Source: an uncultured Clostridium sp. (GTDB lineage Bacteria > Bacillota > Clostridia > TANB77 > CAG-508). Taken from it: a DNA stretch of 50,538 nucleotides. The stretch covers positions 1-50,538 of the forward strand of contig USFC01000001.1 of the NCBI GenBank assembly GCA_900553865.1, written 5' to 3'. This document shows positions 1 to 8,622 of this stretch, piece by piece. Position numbers and translations under genes: made by a program. The notes under the pieces were generated by a model. That model made no database searches, had not been told where the DNA came from, and was given only the letters and a program-made list of their open reading frames with translations. Within the stretch, counting starts at the first letter, position 1; the number at the start of each line of letters is the position of its first letter.

Positions 1-528
<528 letters not shown>

Positions 529-704
529 ATTTTACGTTTATAAAAATCTTTTTTTGAGTTTATGCTCTTAAATAAATTTTGGTTTTGTTTTTTGAATTTT
601 GGTAGTACTTATTTACTACCGCTTGGTTTCTTCAAAGGTTTGTTTATTGTTTACTTTTCAATGTACTTTTTATTTATGTTTTTGTTCTTCATGTGACGTT
701 TTGT

Positions 705-733
705 ATTGTACTACTTTTTAGAACATATGTCAA
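705..733 (-). promoter_or_regulatory. rrn proximal promoter, TTGACA-N17-TACAAT
   Basis: The -35 TTGACA (728-733) is a perfect match and the -10 TACAAT (705-710) matches 5/6, separated by 17 bp. The promoter points toward the 16S gene, giving a leader of about 170 nt. That leader contains a small hairpin at 601-620 (GGTAGTA arms). Confidence 0.8.
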
Positions 734-887
734 TACTTTTTTAAAAGTTTTTTATTTTATTTTTTTAAACTTTTAAAGAGCAAAATAATAAACTAGTAAC
801 TTTTGTTTTGTTTGTTTTTTATCGTAATAATTACTAATTTAATATATCTTTTAATATGTTTTTTCTTAAGTTATTTAGTACTTAATT

Positions 888-916
888 ATAATAGCATATT
901 AGAATATTAAAGTCAA
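888..916 (-). promoter_or_regulatory. rrn distal promoter, TTGACT-N17-TATTAT
   Basis: The -35 TTGACT (911-916) and -10 TATTAT (888-893) are 17 bp apart. Long A tracts lie just upstream on the minus strand (917-960), as in an UP element. Together with 705-733 this makes a tandem rRNA promoter. The 529-1116 stretch holds only this promoter region and AT-rich spacer; I see no gene in it. Confidence 0.7.
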
Positions 917-1116
917 CACTTTTTTAAAAAATTTGTCGTTTTTTTTGTTTTTTTTGTATTTGACATTTTTTCTATCTGTGTCTTCATTTATATTAACATA
1001 AGTGAGAATAAAAAGCAAGCGTTTTTTAATATATTTTTTAAAATTTTCTTGCAAATTTTTGCCACCCATTTTTGGCCTATATATTATCTATATAAAACTA
1101 TGTATTTATATAGGTT

Positions 1117-1351
1117 TTATATTTCTACTAATATAATGTCATCTCCTATACACTTTATATGCTGCCATGGTATAACTATATCGTTTGCACTTGAAAACAT
1201 ATTTAATATTTTATTGTTTCCTGGTACTATTATAGATGTTATTGTTCCACTTGCTAAATCGGCACATACATCTTGCACATATCCGAAGCCTTTTTCCATC
1301 ATTTATGTTAATAACTTCTTTATGCTTAAAATCTAATCCTTTTTGTCCCAT
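1117..1351 (-). pseudogene. ymxH: YlmC/YmxH family sporulation protein, PRC-barrel, with a frameshift
   Basis: The natural start is ATG at 1351, with an AGGGGAGG ribosome binding site. It encodes MGQKGLDFKHKEVININDGKR and then L. The family continues with GYVQDV..., which is found one frame over, from about base 1284 to the stop at 1117. An extra base near 1285 (CTTCGGA on the minus strand) breaks the frame; removing it gives a normal protein of about 77 residues with the VIPW and IGDDIILV motifs. Family members are small PRC-barrel proteins, and the B. subtilis homologue is linked to sporulation. The position just after sigG is the usual clostridial one. This is either a real frameshift or an assembly error; the site is not a homopolymer. 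Confidence 0.75.
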
Positions 1352-1443
1352 GATATCCTCCCCTTTTTATTATTATATTATATAGGAAGAAAAAATATGT
1401 AAAGGACAAAAGTGAGTAAGTCCTCAAATGTCCTTTCATTGTT

Positions 1444-2217
1444 TTACTTGTATATTCTTTTTATATGTTCTATTGCATTTTTTTCTAGCCTTGAAACTTG
1501 TGCTTGTGATATTCCTATTTCTTCTGCGACTTCTACTTGAGTTCTTCCTTCATAAAACCTTTTGTTTATTATCATTTTTTCTTTTTCATTTAATTTTTTC
1601 ATTGCTTCTGCTATTGTTATGTTTTCTGCCCAGTGTTCATCTGTATTTTTATTGTCTTTTACTTGGTCCATTAAATATATTTTTTCTATTCCATCTCCAT
1701 GTACTGGTTCTTGAAGTGATACTGGCTCTTGTATTGCATCTAAACTAAATGCTATTTCTTCTTTTTCTACTCCTAATTCTTTTGCTATTTCTTCTATTGT
1801 AGGTTCTCTTTGCTTTTCTTTTATTGTTCTTTCTTTTATTCCTAATGCTTTATATGCTAAATCTCTTACTGACCTACTTACTCTAATTTGATTGTTATCT
1901 CTTAAATATCTTCGTATTTCTCCAATTATCATCGGCACCGCATATGTGCTAAATTGTACATTTTGCTCTAAGTCAAAATTGTCCATTGCTTTTATTAGCC
2001 CTACACAGCCTATTTGAAATAGGTCATCTACATTTTCTCCTCTTCCGTAAAATCTTTTTATGATACTTAATACTAGCCTTAAGTTTCCGTTTATGAATGT
2101 GGTTCTTGCTTCTTTATCTCCTTTTTTTATTTTTATGAATAATTCTCTTTTTTCTTCTGCAGTTAGTAATGGAATTTTTGATGTGTCTAGACCACATATC
2201 TCAACTCTGTTTCCCAT
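1444..2217 (-). CDS. sigG: RNA polymerase sporulation sigma factor SigG
   Basis: This 257-residue sigma-70 family factor directs late forespore gene expression after engulfment. The N-terminal VEICGLDTSKIPLL motif is diagnostic for SigG. Region 2 (NLRLVLSIIKRF, DDLFQIGCVGLIKAMDNFD, FSTYAVPMIIGEIRRYLRDN) and region 4 (VAEEIGISQAQVSRLEKNA) are complete. The length matches the B. subtilis protein (about 260). ATG is preceded by AAAGGAG with a 6-nt spacer. A sigma F/G-like promoter lies upstream, and the gene is separated from sigE by an unrelated gene and a terminator, so it is probably transcribed on its own. ymxH follows after about 90 bp. Confidence 0.96.
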   Translation of the reverse strand: MGNRVEICGLDTSKIPLLTAEEKRELFIKIKKGDKEARTTFINGNLRLVLSIIKRFYGRGENVDDLFQIGCVGLIKAMDNFDLEQNVQFSTYAVPMIIGEIRRYLRDNNQIRVSRSVRDLAYKALGIKERTIKEKQREPTIEEIAKELGVEKEEIAFSLDAIQEPVSLQEPVHGDGIEKIYLMDQVKDNKNTDEHWAENITIAEAMKKLNEKEKMIINKRFYEGRTQVEVAEEIGISQAQVSRLEKNAIEHIKRIYK

Positions 2218-2247
2218 ACAAAACTCCTTTGTAATAATTTTTATTTA

Positions 2248-2278
2248 CATTATTTCCAAAGGTTTACTTTTTTATTCA
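2248..2278 (-). promoter_or_regulatory. Candidate forespore (sigma F/G type) promoter of sigG
   Basis: TGAATA (2273-2278), 15 bp and GGAAATAATG (2248-2257) fit the published B. subtilis sigma F pattern of a GHATA-like -35 and GGNNANAHTR -10 with N15 spacing. The site sits 30 bp before the sigG start. The match was found by reading and was not scored against a genome background. Confidence 0.6.
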
Positions 2279-2321
2279 TTTATTATATCTTCTTATAGTA
2301 TTTTTTAATAATATGTAGTTT

Positions 2322-2355
2322 AAAAAAAGCAGCAGGAAATCTCCCACTGCTTTTT
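2322..2355 (-). terminator. Rho-independent terminator after the orphan gene
   Basis: Arms AAAAAGCAG (2324-2332) and CTGCTTTTT (2347-2355) are followed on the minus strand by a run of seven T. It ends the transcript of the 2389-2988 gene before sigG. Confidence 0.85.
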
Positions 2356-2388
2356 AAAGCTTTTTTAATTTATTCATTTTTTAGTACC

Positions 2389-2988
2389 TTATTTTTTATT
2401 TGCCTCTCTTTTCTTTTTTAAATCTAAGAAAAAGCGTACTGCAATTTGCTTTTTCCCTGCTTTTGAATTGTTTATGCTTCTTTTTTCTATTGCTTCTACT
2501 GTAGCATCATCTACTATGTTGTCCTGAATTGCCCGAATTAAAATAATTTCGAACATTTTTAGATTCCAGCCATATGAAGCTGCAATGTCTTGTTTGGTAA
2601 TATTAGGGTTGTCTGCAAAATCTATTGCCGCGTGTCTTACACCTTCTGTAGGAATTAGCATTGCTTCATATTTGCATTTTTGTATATACATTTTTTCGTA
2701 ATTTGCTTTGCACCTTCCTCCTGAACCTTTGCTGTGTGCTTCACTATTTTGGGTGGCTTTTTCCATTGCTTTGAACACTACTACATCTTCTACTAAGTTT
2801 GTTTCTATTGCATACTTTATTACTTCGTAAAAGCACTTTTCACTTATGTTGTAGTGTTCTGAAAAATAGCTTCTTGCAAATTGTGCTTCTGAGTTTGCAT
2901 ATTCTTCTGTTATTTTTCGGCAGAATTTGCATAATTCTTCAGCATTTTTTTCTTTTTTTAATTGCTTAAAACTCCGCTTCTTTTCCAT
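2389..2988 (-). CDS. Unknown 199-residue protein with two copies of an internal repeat
   Basis: I do not recognise a family. The protein is basic at both ends, has no signal peptide or membrane segment, and shows an internal duplication. Residues near 53-82 (NISEKCFYEVIKYAIE then NLVEDVVVFKAMEKA) align with residues near 136-168 (ITKQDIAASYGWNLKMFE then NIVDDATVEAIEKR), each followed by an N-S-x-A block. The predicted units are helical and could form a helix-turn-helix-like fold, but this is inference. Start: ATG with AGGAGG and a 7-nt spacer. The gene has its own near-consensus promoter and its own terminator, and it sits between sigE and sigG, which are normally adjacent. This suggests a late insertion. 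Confidence 0.85.
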   Translation of the reverse strand: MEKKRSFKQLKKEKNAEELCKFCRKITEEYANSEAQFARSYFSEHYNISEKCFYEVIKYAIETNLVEDVVVFKAMEKATQNSEAHSKGSGGRCKANYEKMYIQKCKYEAMLIPTEGVRHAAIDFADNPNITKQDIAASYGWNLKMFEIILIRAIQDNIVDDATVEAIEKRSINNSKAGKKQIAVRFFLDLKKKREANKK

Positions 2989-3042
2989 GCTTTACCCTCC
3001 TATTAATTAGTACGTAAATCTTAAAACTTTTTTTGCAGGCTC

Positions 3043-3071
3043 ATTATATCACACTTATTTTTTATTGTCTA
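3043..3071 (-). promoter_or_regulatory. Vegetative promoter of the orphan gene, TAGACA-N17-TATAAT
   Basis: The -35 TAGACA (3066-3071) overlaps the sigE stop codon. The -10 TATAAT (3043-3048) is perfect and has a TG element just upstream. The match is 11 of 12 positions with 17-bp spacing. Confidence 0.8.
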
Positions 3072-3797
3072 TCCTGTTTTACTCATTATATCTCTTTTCA
3101 TTTTTCCTATTATTTTCTTTTCTAAACGTGATATGTAACTTTGCGAAATTCCTAGCATATCTGCTACTTCTTTTTGTGTTTTTTCATTTCCACTTATAAA
3201 ACCAAATCTAAGTTCCATGATGTTTCTTTCCCTGTAACTTAGTTTTTCTATAGAAGCTTTTAGAAGTTTCTTATCTACTTCCTCTTCTATTGCTCTTGAA
3301 GTTACATCTGAGTCTGTTCCTAATATATCTGAAAGTAGTAATTCGTTTCCATCTCCATCTTGGTTTAGAGGTTCATCTATAGATATTTCTCCTTTTATTC
3401 TATTGCTTCTTCTTAAATACATTAGTATTTCATTTTCTATACATCTTGAGGCATATGTTGCTAGCTTTATTTTCTTTTCTGTGTTAAAGGTATTTACCCC
3501 TTTCATTAATCCTATTGTTCCTATTGAAATCAAATCTTCTAGTCCGACTCCTGTATTTTCAAACTTTTTAGCAATATATACTACTAGTCTTAAGTTTCTT
3601 TCTACCAATGTTTGTTTTACTTCTTCTTGCCCACTTTCTAATTTTTTCAAAAGCTCTTCCTCTTCTTCTGGGGTTAATGGTGGTGGAAGGCTTATGCTTC
3701 CACCTATGTAATATATCGGTAAATTTTCCATATCTTCTTTTATTAATTTTGAATATATTGTATTTATACTATTTAATAATATTTGTAATAAATTCAT
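3069..3797 (-). CDS. sigE: RNA polymerase sporulation sigma factor SigE precursor
   Basis: This 242-residue pro-sigma E is the early mother-cell sigma factor. About 28 residues with an amphipathic character (MNLLQILLNSINTIYSKL...) precede the conserved YYIGGS/LPPPL block; this matches the pro-sequence that SpoIIGA cleaves in B. subtilis and supports the upstream ATG. Regions 2 (NLRLVVYIAKKF, DLISIGTIGLMKGVNTF) and 4 (KEVADMLGISQSYISRLEKKI) are intact. spoIIGA lies 57 bp upstream in the same direction, the standard spoIIG operon. The stop codon overlaps the promoter of the next gene. Confidence 0.96.
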   Translation of the reverse strand: MNLLQILLNSINTIYSKLIKEDMENLPIYYIGGSISLPPPLTPEEEEELLKKLESGQEEVKQTLVERNLRLVVYIAKKFENTGVGLEDLISIGTIGLMKGVNTFNTEKKIKLATYASRCIENEILMYLRRSNRIKGEISIDEPLNQDGDGNELLLSDILGTDSDVTSRAIEEEVDKKLLKASIEKLSYRERNIMELRFGFISGNEKTQKEVADMLGISQSYISRLEKKIIGKMKRDIMSKTG

Positions 3798-3854
3798 TTT
3801 TTATCACTTTCCTTTCCAAAGGCACTTAATTTGGTTAAAAAATTGTAACTATTT

Positions 3855-4757
3855 TTAGCTTTTTTCTAATATTTCAAATCCTACAAGCGCAAAATAGTTA
3901 TTTTTTTTGCTCAGGCTATGGTCATATATTCCTACTATTACATTTTCTATCACCTTTTGACCTTCTTCTTGTGTGCTTATTTTTATTTTGTTTGACTTAA
4001 AGCCTAATAGCAAACCATTTTCTTTTCCTATTGAACTAAATGGTATTACTCTAAATTTTGTAATGTAGTTTAAATTTTTGTCTTCATATACTTCTTTTGG
4101 TACATCACCTCCTATTATTTTGTTTAAATTGTCTATTATTATATCTGGCAACACATTTTTTAATATGCTTTTTTCTACTACTATAACAGGCATACTTGTA
4201 ATTGGGTCTTTTAGCATATTTCCTGTGTCTATTAGTGCTATTGTGTTTATTTTTTTATTTTCAAAGTAAATTTCTAGCTCGCAAAACATATTTTTCTTGT
4301 TTATTTTCATTTTTGCATATTTAAATGCTATTACTGTTAGTGTAAAACCTACTATTCCTCCTAAAATTACTATTTTTAGTGGATATGTTCCTATATATAC
4401 TCCATTTCTCATTAATATCTGCTCTGGTTTTATAAAATATAGCAGTGCAAATGCGCAGCCACCAAATACAAAAGTTATTAAATAGAAAAAAAGTAATTGT
4501 TTTATTATTTGTTTTATGTTTTTTGAATTATACGCAATATATACCATTACTATTGATAGTATAATTTTTAAAAGTATGTTTGAATATATTTCTAATATTT
4601 GCAGGTACGCTGCTACTGAATATATGCCTCCTAATAATGCAGATATTATTAGTCTAATATGTTTTATTTCTATTTTTAATATGTATCCTGTTGCAAATAG
4701 TATTATGTAGTTCATACATAAATTTTCTATTAACACTACGTCTAAATAAATTGTCAT
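3855..4757 (-). CDS. spoIIGA: Sigma-E processing peptidase SpoIIGA
   Basis: This 300-residue membrane aspartic protease cleaves pro-sigma E during sporulation. The N-terminal half has about five hydrophobic segments (residues 1-150). The C-terminal half is a soluble protease domain with the active-site motif ALIDTGN (Asp near residue 177) and a later LLGFKSN segment. B. subtilis SpoIIGA is of similar length (about 309). Start: ATG after AAAGGAAAAAG. It is followed by sigE, the expected substrate partner. A promoter with unusually long spacing lies upstream. Confidence 0.93.
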   Translation of the reverse strand: MTIYLDVVLIENLCMNYIILFATGYILKIEIKHIRLIISALLGGIYSVAAYLQILEIYSNILLKIILSIVMVYIAYNSKNIKQIIKQLLFFYLITFVFGGCAFALLYFIKPEQILMRNGVYIGTYPLKIVILGGIVGFTLTVIAFKYAKMKINKKNMFCELEIYFENKKINTIALIDTGNMLKDPITSMPVIVVEKSILKNVLPDIIIDNLNKIIGGDVPKEVYEDKNLNYITKFRVIPFSSIGKENGLLLGFKSNKIKISTQEEGQKVIENVIVGIYDHSLSKKNNYFALVGFEILEKS

Positions 4758-4803
4758 TGCTTTTTCCTTTCATTTTTATAAGGAATCTCTTTTATCGTTT
4801 CTT

Positions 4804-4836
4804 ATTTTACTACGTTTTTAATAATTTTTTTGTCAT
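4804..4836 (-). promoter_or_regulatory. Candidate spoIIG promoter with long spacer
   Basis: ATGACA (4831-4836) and TAAAAT (4804-4809) are separated by 21 bp. The B. subtilis spoIIG promoter also has an abnormally long spacer (22 bp) and needs Spo0A-P. I do not see a clean TGTCGAA Spo0A box, so the assignment is tentative. Confidence 0.4.
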
Positions 4837-4848
4837 TTCTTAGGCACG

Positions 4849-4890
4849 AAAAAAAGAAATAATCTACGTTTTTAGATTATTTCTTTTTTT
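4849..4890 (-). terminator. Terminator after ftsZ
   Basis: This is an 18-bp perfect hairpin with arms 4849-4866 and 4873-4890 and a 6-nt loop, bordered by T runs on both strands. It separates the ftsA-ftsZ transcript from the spoIIG operon. Confidence 0.9.
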
Positions 4891-4928
4891 ATTATTGTTA
4901 TTATTCACTTTTTTTATTTGTTACGACT

Positions 4929-6047
4929 TTATTTGATTCCTTTGTTTTTTCTTAAGAAAGAAGGAATGTCTAAATCATTTGATGAATTTGAGTTATCTAT
5001 TGGTGCTGGGATTGAGTTTATTTTTTCTCCCCAAGCTTTATCTACTATACTATTTATATTGTTAATGTTTGGTGTTTCTGTTCCTTTTTCAAAGCCTGTT
5101 GCAATAACTGTAATAACTATATCTTCATCTAATGTTTCATCTATTACTGCACCAAATATAATATTTGCTTCTGGGTCTACACTTCTTTGTACTAGTTCTG
5201 CTGCTGTGTTTACTTCGTGTAAACCTAAGTTTGGTCCACCTGTAATATTAATGATAACACCTTTTGCTCCTTCTATTGAGCTTTCTAGTAATGGGTTTTG
5301 TACAGCTTGTTTTGCTGCATCTTCTGCTCTGTTTTCTCCAGATGCCCTACCAATTCCCATGTGTGCTATACCTGTATTTAACATTATTGTTTTTACATCT
5401 GCAAAGTCTAAGTTTACTAGACCTGGTTCTGCGATTAAGTCTGATATACCTTGTACACCTTGTCTTAATACGTCATCTGCCATTTTAAAAGCTTCTACTA
5501 TTGATGTTTTTCTATCTATTATTTGTAATAATTTATCGTTTGGTATAACAACTAATGTATCTACTTTTCCTTTTAGACTTTCTACGCCACGGTCTGCTTG
5601 TGATAAACGTTTTTTACCTTCAAATGTGAATGGTTTTGTAACAACACCTATTGTTAATATTCCCATTTCTTTAGAACACGCTGCAACGATTGGAGCTGCA
5701 CCTGTTCCAGTTCCTCCTCCCATTCCAGCAGTAACAAATACCATATCTGCTCCGCGTAATGCTTCAGCTATTTCTGTTTTGCTTTCTTCTGCTGCTTGAG
5801 CTCCTATATCAGGATTTGCTCCTGCTCCTAAGCCTCTTGTTATTTTTTCCCCTATTTGAATTTTTGTTGCTGCTTTAGATAGTATTAAAGCTTGTCTATC
5901 TGTATTTACAGCTATAAAGTCTACTCCTTTAATTCCTGCATCTACCATTCTATTTACAGCATTGTTTCCTGCACCTCCAACGCCTATTACTTTTATAGTA
6001 GCTGCTCCGTCTAACATTGTGTTTTCTTCTGCCCCGTCCATTAACAT
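4929..6047 (-). CDS. ftsZ: Cell division protein FtsZ
   Basis: This 372-residue tubulin-like GTPase forms the division ring. The N-terminal GVGGAGNNAVNRM motif (about 22-34) and the GTP-binding signature GGGTGTG (110-116) are intact. The T7 region is present (NLDFADVKTIM), and the C-terminal tail ends with DIPSFLRKNKG, the conserved peptide that binds FtsA and SepF/EzrA-type partners. ATG is preceded by GGAGG with a 9-nt spacer. It lies 41 bp downstream of ftsA, and a strong terminator follows. Confidence 0.99.
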   Translation of the reverse strand: MLMDGAEENTMLDGAATIKVIGVGGAGNNAVNRMVDAGIKGVDFIAVNTDRQALILSKAATKIQIGEKITRGLGAGANPDIGAQAAEESKTEIAEALRGADMVFVTAGMGGGTGTGAAPIVAACSKEMGILTIGVVTKPFTFEGKKRLSQADRGVESLKGKVDTLVVIPNDKLLQIIDRKTSIVEAFKMADDVLRQGVQGISDLIAEPGLVNLDFADVKTIMLNTGIAHMGIGRASGENRAEDAAKQAVQNPLLESSIEGAKGVIINITGGPNLGLHEVNTAAELVQRSVDPEANIIFGAVIDETLDEDIVITVIATGFEKGTETPNINNINSIVDKAWGEKINSIPAPIDNSNSSNDLDIPSFLRKNKGIK

Positions 6048-6088
6048 GATTTATTTCCTCCTTTTTTATTTTTCATTGTTTTATTTTG

Positions 6089-7318
6089 TTATGAGTAAAA
6101 GAATTCTTTTATTCTTTCCCATATTGTGTACATTATGTTTTCTTTTGAATTTGAATCTATACTGCTTGATACTGTTTTTGCAAATGGTTTTGCTGCAATA
6201 TATCTTACTAGTGAATATGCTGTTCTGTATTCTGGTCTTACTGTACTTATTAGTCTTCCTGTTGATATTTTTACTGGAATATTTAGTATTACCTTTCCTG
6301 CAACATCACTTTTGTTTATGTTTGTTATTCCTTGCCCTGTAAGAACAACATTATTTATTCTTTGTTTTATTCCTTGGCTTACGATATCTTTGTTTACTAA
6401 AGAAAATATTTCTTCTATTCTTGCTTCTATTATTTCTATTAGTTCTGAACTTTTTATTATTCTTGCCTTGCTATCTCCTTTATATGTGTTTAGTATTATT
6501 TCATTGTCATTATCTATGTATGATTTCATTGCCAAACCATATTGTCTTTTCAGCTTGTCCGCTTCTTCTTCTTCTATGTTTAGCACTAATGATATGTCTG
6601 ATGTGATACTGTCCCCTCCTAAAGGAATTGTATTTGTATATATAAAACCATTTCCTTCGAAAACGCCTATATCTGTATTTCCTGCACCTATATCTAATAA
6701 CATTACATTGTCATTCATTTCGTTTATGTCTAACATTACATTTCTTTCAGCCAAGCTTACTGGTGTAAATCCATCTATTTCTATTCCTGCTTTTCTGAAT
6801 ATTGATGTCATTTGTTTTACATATTCTTTATCTGCAAGTATTACTTGTGCGTCTAGTGTAAAACTTGAACTTAAGTTTCCTACTGGGTCTGTTACTATTT
6901 TCCCATCTTCTAATATAAATCTATCTGTTACTATATCTATAATTGTTTTTCCTTCTGGAATTTCTACGTCTTTTACTTGCATAATTCCTGTTGATACGTC
7001 TTTTGTAGATATTCCTGCATATTTGTCTTTTGCTTCTCTTACAACACTATTTTGTACTATTGTTACATATTTCCCAGGGATTGTAACATAAGCTGAATTA
7101 ATTTTCAAGTCTGTTTCTGTTTCTGCCTCTGTTATTACCTTGTTAACAGCTAATGCAATTTCATCTTCATCTATTATTTTTGTTTTTTTAATTCCATTGC
7201 ATTTATGGCTCGTGTTGCAAATTATTTCAATTTGATTAAATTTATTGACTTCCCCTACTACTAAACTTACTTTAGATGTACCGATGTCAATTCCTACAAT
7301 AATATCTCCGATAGCCAA
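6089..7318 (-). CDS. ftsA: Cell division protein FtsA
   Basis: This is an actin-like ATPase that tethers FtsZ to the membrane. It has the phosphate-1 motif VGIDIGTSKV near the N-terminus, an MLLDIGAGNTDIGVF phosphate-2 motif and an adenosine motif VVLTGQG. It ends in an amphipathic helix (YTIWERIKEFFYS), the membrane anchor. I place the start at TTG (7318) because GGAGGAG lies 6 nt before it. An in-frame ATG five codons upstream (7333) overlaps that Shine-Dalgarno and has no site of its own. The protein is about 409 residues. It is transcribed with ftsZ. Confidence 0.96.
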   Translation of the reverse strand: MAIGDIIVGIDIGTSKVSLVVGEVNKFNQIEIICNTSHKCNGIKKTKIIDEDEIALAVNKVITEAETETDLKINSAYVTIPGKYVTIVQNSVVREAKDKYAGISTKDVSTGIMQVKDVEIPEGKTIIDIVTDRFILEDGKIVTDPVGNLSSSFTLDAQVILADKEYVKQMTSIFRKAGIEIDGFTPVSLAERNVMLDINEMNDNVMLLDIGAGNTDIGVFEGNGFIYTNTIPLGGDSITSDISLVLNIEEEEADKLKRQYGLAMKSYIDNDNEIILNTYKGDSKARIIKSSELIEIIEARIEEIFSLVNKDIVSQGIKQRINNVVLTGQGITNINKSDVAGKVILNIPVKISTGRLISTVRPEYRTAYSLVRYIAAKPFAKTVSSSIDSNSKENIMYTIWERIKEFFYS

Positions 7319-7359
7319 AGTTAACTCCTCCATTTTTTTCTACAAATTATTTCTTCATA

Positions 7360-7388
7360 AGAATATTATATTTCACAAAAAAAGTCAA
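7360..7388 (-). promoter_or_regulatory. Promoter of ftsA-ftsZ, TTGACT-N17-TATTCT
   Basis: The -35 TTGACT lies at 7383-7388 and the -10 TATTCT at 7360-7365, with 17-bp spacing, about 40 bp before the ftsA start. A TATAAT also overlaps this region but would need a 12-bp spacer. Confidence 0.55.
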
Positions 7389-7508
7389 TAGAAATTGTTA
7401 TATTTTTGTAACGTTTTTGTAATAAAGTTGTAACAATGCTTCTTTTTGTAATTTTATGTTTCCTTATATAACTTTTCTATTGATTTTTTGTCCTTTAAGT
7501 TTTCCAAA

Positions 7509-7904
7509 TTACTTTTCTTCGTTTGCTTGTTTTATAACTGCTTCTGCTTTTGCAACTATTTTTTTCTCTGTTAATTTTTCAACATAGTATCTTCTTATTG
7601 TTCCTAAGTTGTTGAACATTCTTCCAACGAAAACTACTACTGCTGCTAAGTATATATCTATGTTTAATTTTTGTCCTAAATATGTAAGTGCCATTGCAAG
7701 TATAGCATTTACAAAAAATCCTGAAACAAATATTTTCATGTCGAAATTCTTTTTTAAGCTAGATGTAATTGCTCCAAACACTGAATCTAATGCTGCTATT
7801 ATTGCTATTGCTAAATATCCTGAATATGTATATGGAATTGTAGGTATGTTTACCCCTATTATTGCCCCTACAATACATCCTATTATTATAGCTATAAAAA
7901 TCAT
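7509..7904 (-). CDS. sbp: Small basic protein Sbp family (DUF1290), membrane
   Basis: This 131-residue protein has four hydrophobic segments, with an N-terminal GCIVGAIIGV stretch, a central YLAIAIIAALDSVFGA motif and FVGRMFNNLG. These are characteristic of the sbp/YlxX-cluster small basic protein found before ftsA in many Firmicutes. Its function is not known. It overlaps the preceding DUF881 gene by ATGA, which implies translational coupling. The C-terminus is a charged tail of about 35 residues. Confidence 0.85.
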   Translation of the reverse strand: MIFIAIIIGCIVGAIIGVNIPTIPYTYSGYLAIAIIAALDSVFGAITSSLKKNFDMKIFVSGFFVNAILAMALTYLGQKLNIDIYLAAVVVFVGRMFNNLGTIRRYYVEKLTEKKIVAKAEAVIKQANEEK

Positions 7905-8608
7905 TCTTCTACCTCCTTTGCATAGTCTAATTGCATTACTTTCTTTTTACTGTTGTATGCTTCTATTTTTATACTTTTTTCTTTTGTCATTTTTACTGTT
8001 TTTCCAAGTTTTTGGTAGCTGTCTATATATCCACTTACTTTTAAGCTTAATGCACTAGATAAATATGTTTGGTCCCCTATTACTTTTACCACATATGGTG
8101 ATATTACTCTTTCTTCATTTATTAATATAAATCCATTTACATCTACTATTTCTGTCATGTTTACTATTCTTTTTCCATTTATTGATATAGCTTCTGCACC
8201 AGCTAATTTTAATTCGTTTATTAAGGTTCTTAAATCACTTGCTACAATTGATTTTTCACTATTGTCTTCTAAGGTTACTATTATTCCTTCTCCTGTTACT
8301 GCTGTTTTTCCTACTAATAAATTTGTTTGCTCTAATTCTTTATCTAATAATTCTGATGCTTGCTCATTCGAGTCTATTTTTGCTTTGTATTCATCTATTT
8401 TGTTTTGTGTGTCTGCTAATTTTTCTTCTACTTCTTCATATTTTGTTTTCCAACTTGCAAGCATAGATTGAAGTTCCGCTTCTCTTGCCTTTTCTATTCC
8501 TGTAATGTCTGTTTCTTCTACTGTTTTAAATTGCGCAAACATTACACTTACTAATATAACACAAAGTAGCCCTATAATAACTGACATTATTATTTTATTT
8601 TTGTTCAA
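7901..8608 (-). CDS. DUF881 family membrane-anchored protein (YlxX/YlxW type), copy 2
   Basis: This 235-residue protein has an N-terminal transmembrane anchor (about 8-27), a coiled coil (about 45-95) and a DUF881 domain with GEGIIVTLEDN, LINELKLAGAEAISINGKRI and ISPYVVKVIGD. The family sits in the division cluster of Firmicutes; its role is undefined. The start is TTG, chosen because GAGGTG lies 7 nt upstream. It is paralogous to the next gene upstream and overlaps sbp by 4 nt. Confidence 0.87.
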   Translation of the reverse strand: MNKNKIIMSVIIGLLCVILVSVMFAQFKTVEETDITGIEKAREAELQSMLASWKTKYEEVEEKLADTQNKIDEYKAKIDSNEQASELLDKELEQTNLLVGKTAVTGEGIIVTLEDNSEKSIVASDLRTLINELKLAGAEAISINGKRIVNMTEIVDVNGFILINEERVISPYVVKVIGDQTYLSSALSLKVSGYIDSYQKLGKTVKMTKEKSIKIEAYNSKKKVMQLDYAKEVEE

Positions 8609-8622
8609 ATTTTCTCACCTCT

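Noticed and set aside
1049..1336. A 95-codon plus-strand frame over ymxH
   Set aside because: It runs antisense to the ymxH remnant; the minus strand has the ribosome binding site and family motifs.
4918..5799. A 293-codon open frame on the plus strand
   Set aside because: It is the antisense shadow of ftsZ; the minus-strand reading is an unambiguous FtsZ, and the plus reading has no recognisable domain or ribosome binding site.
6126..7091. A 321-codon open frame on the plus strand
   Set aside because: It is antisense to ftsA and its hydrophobic composition is what AT-rich antisense frames give.
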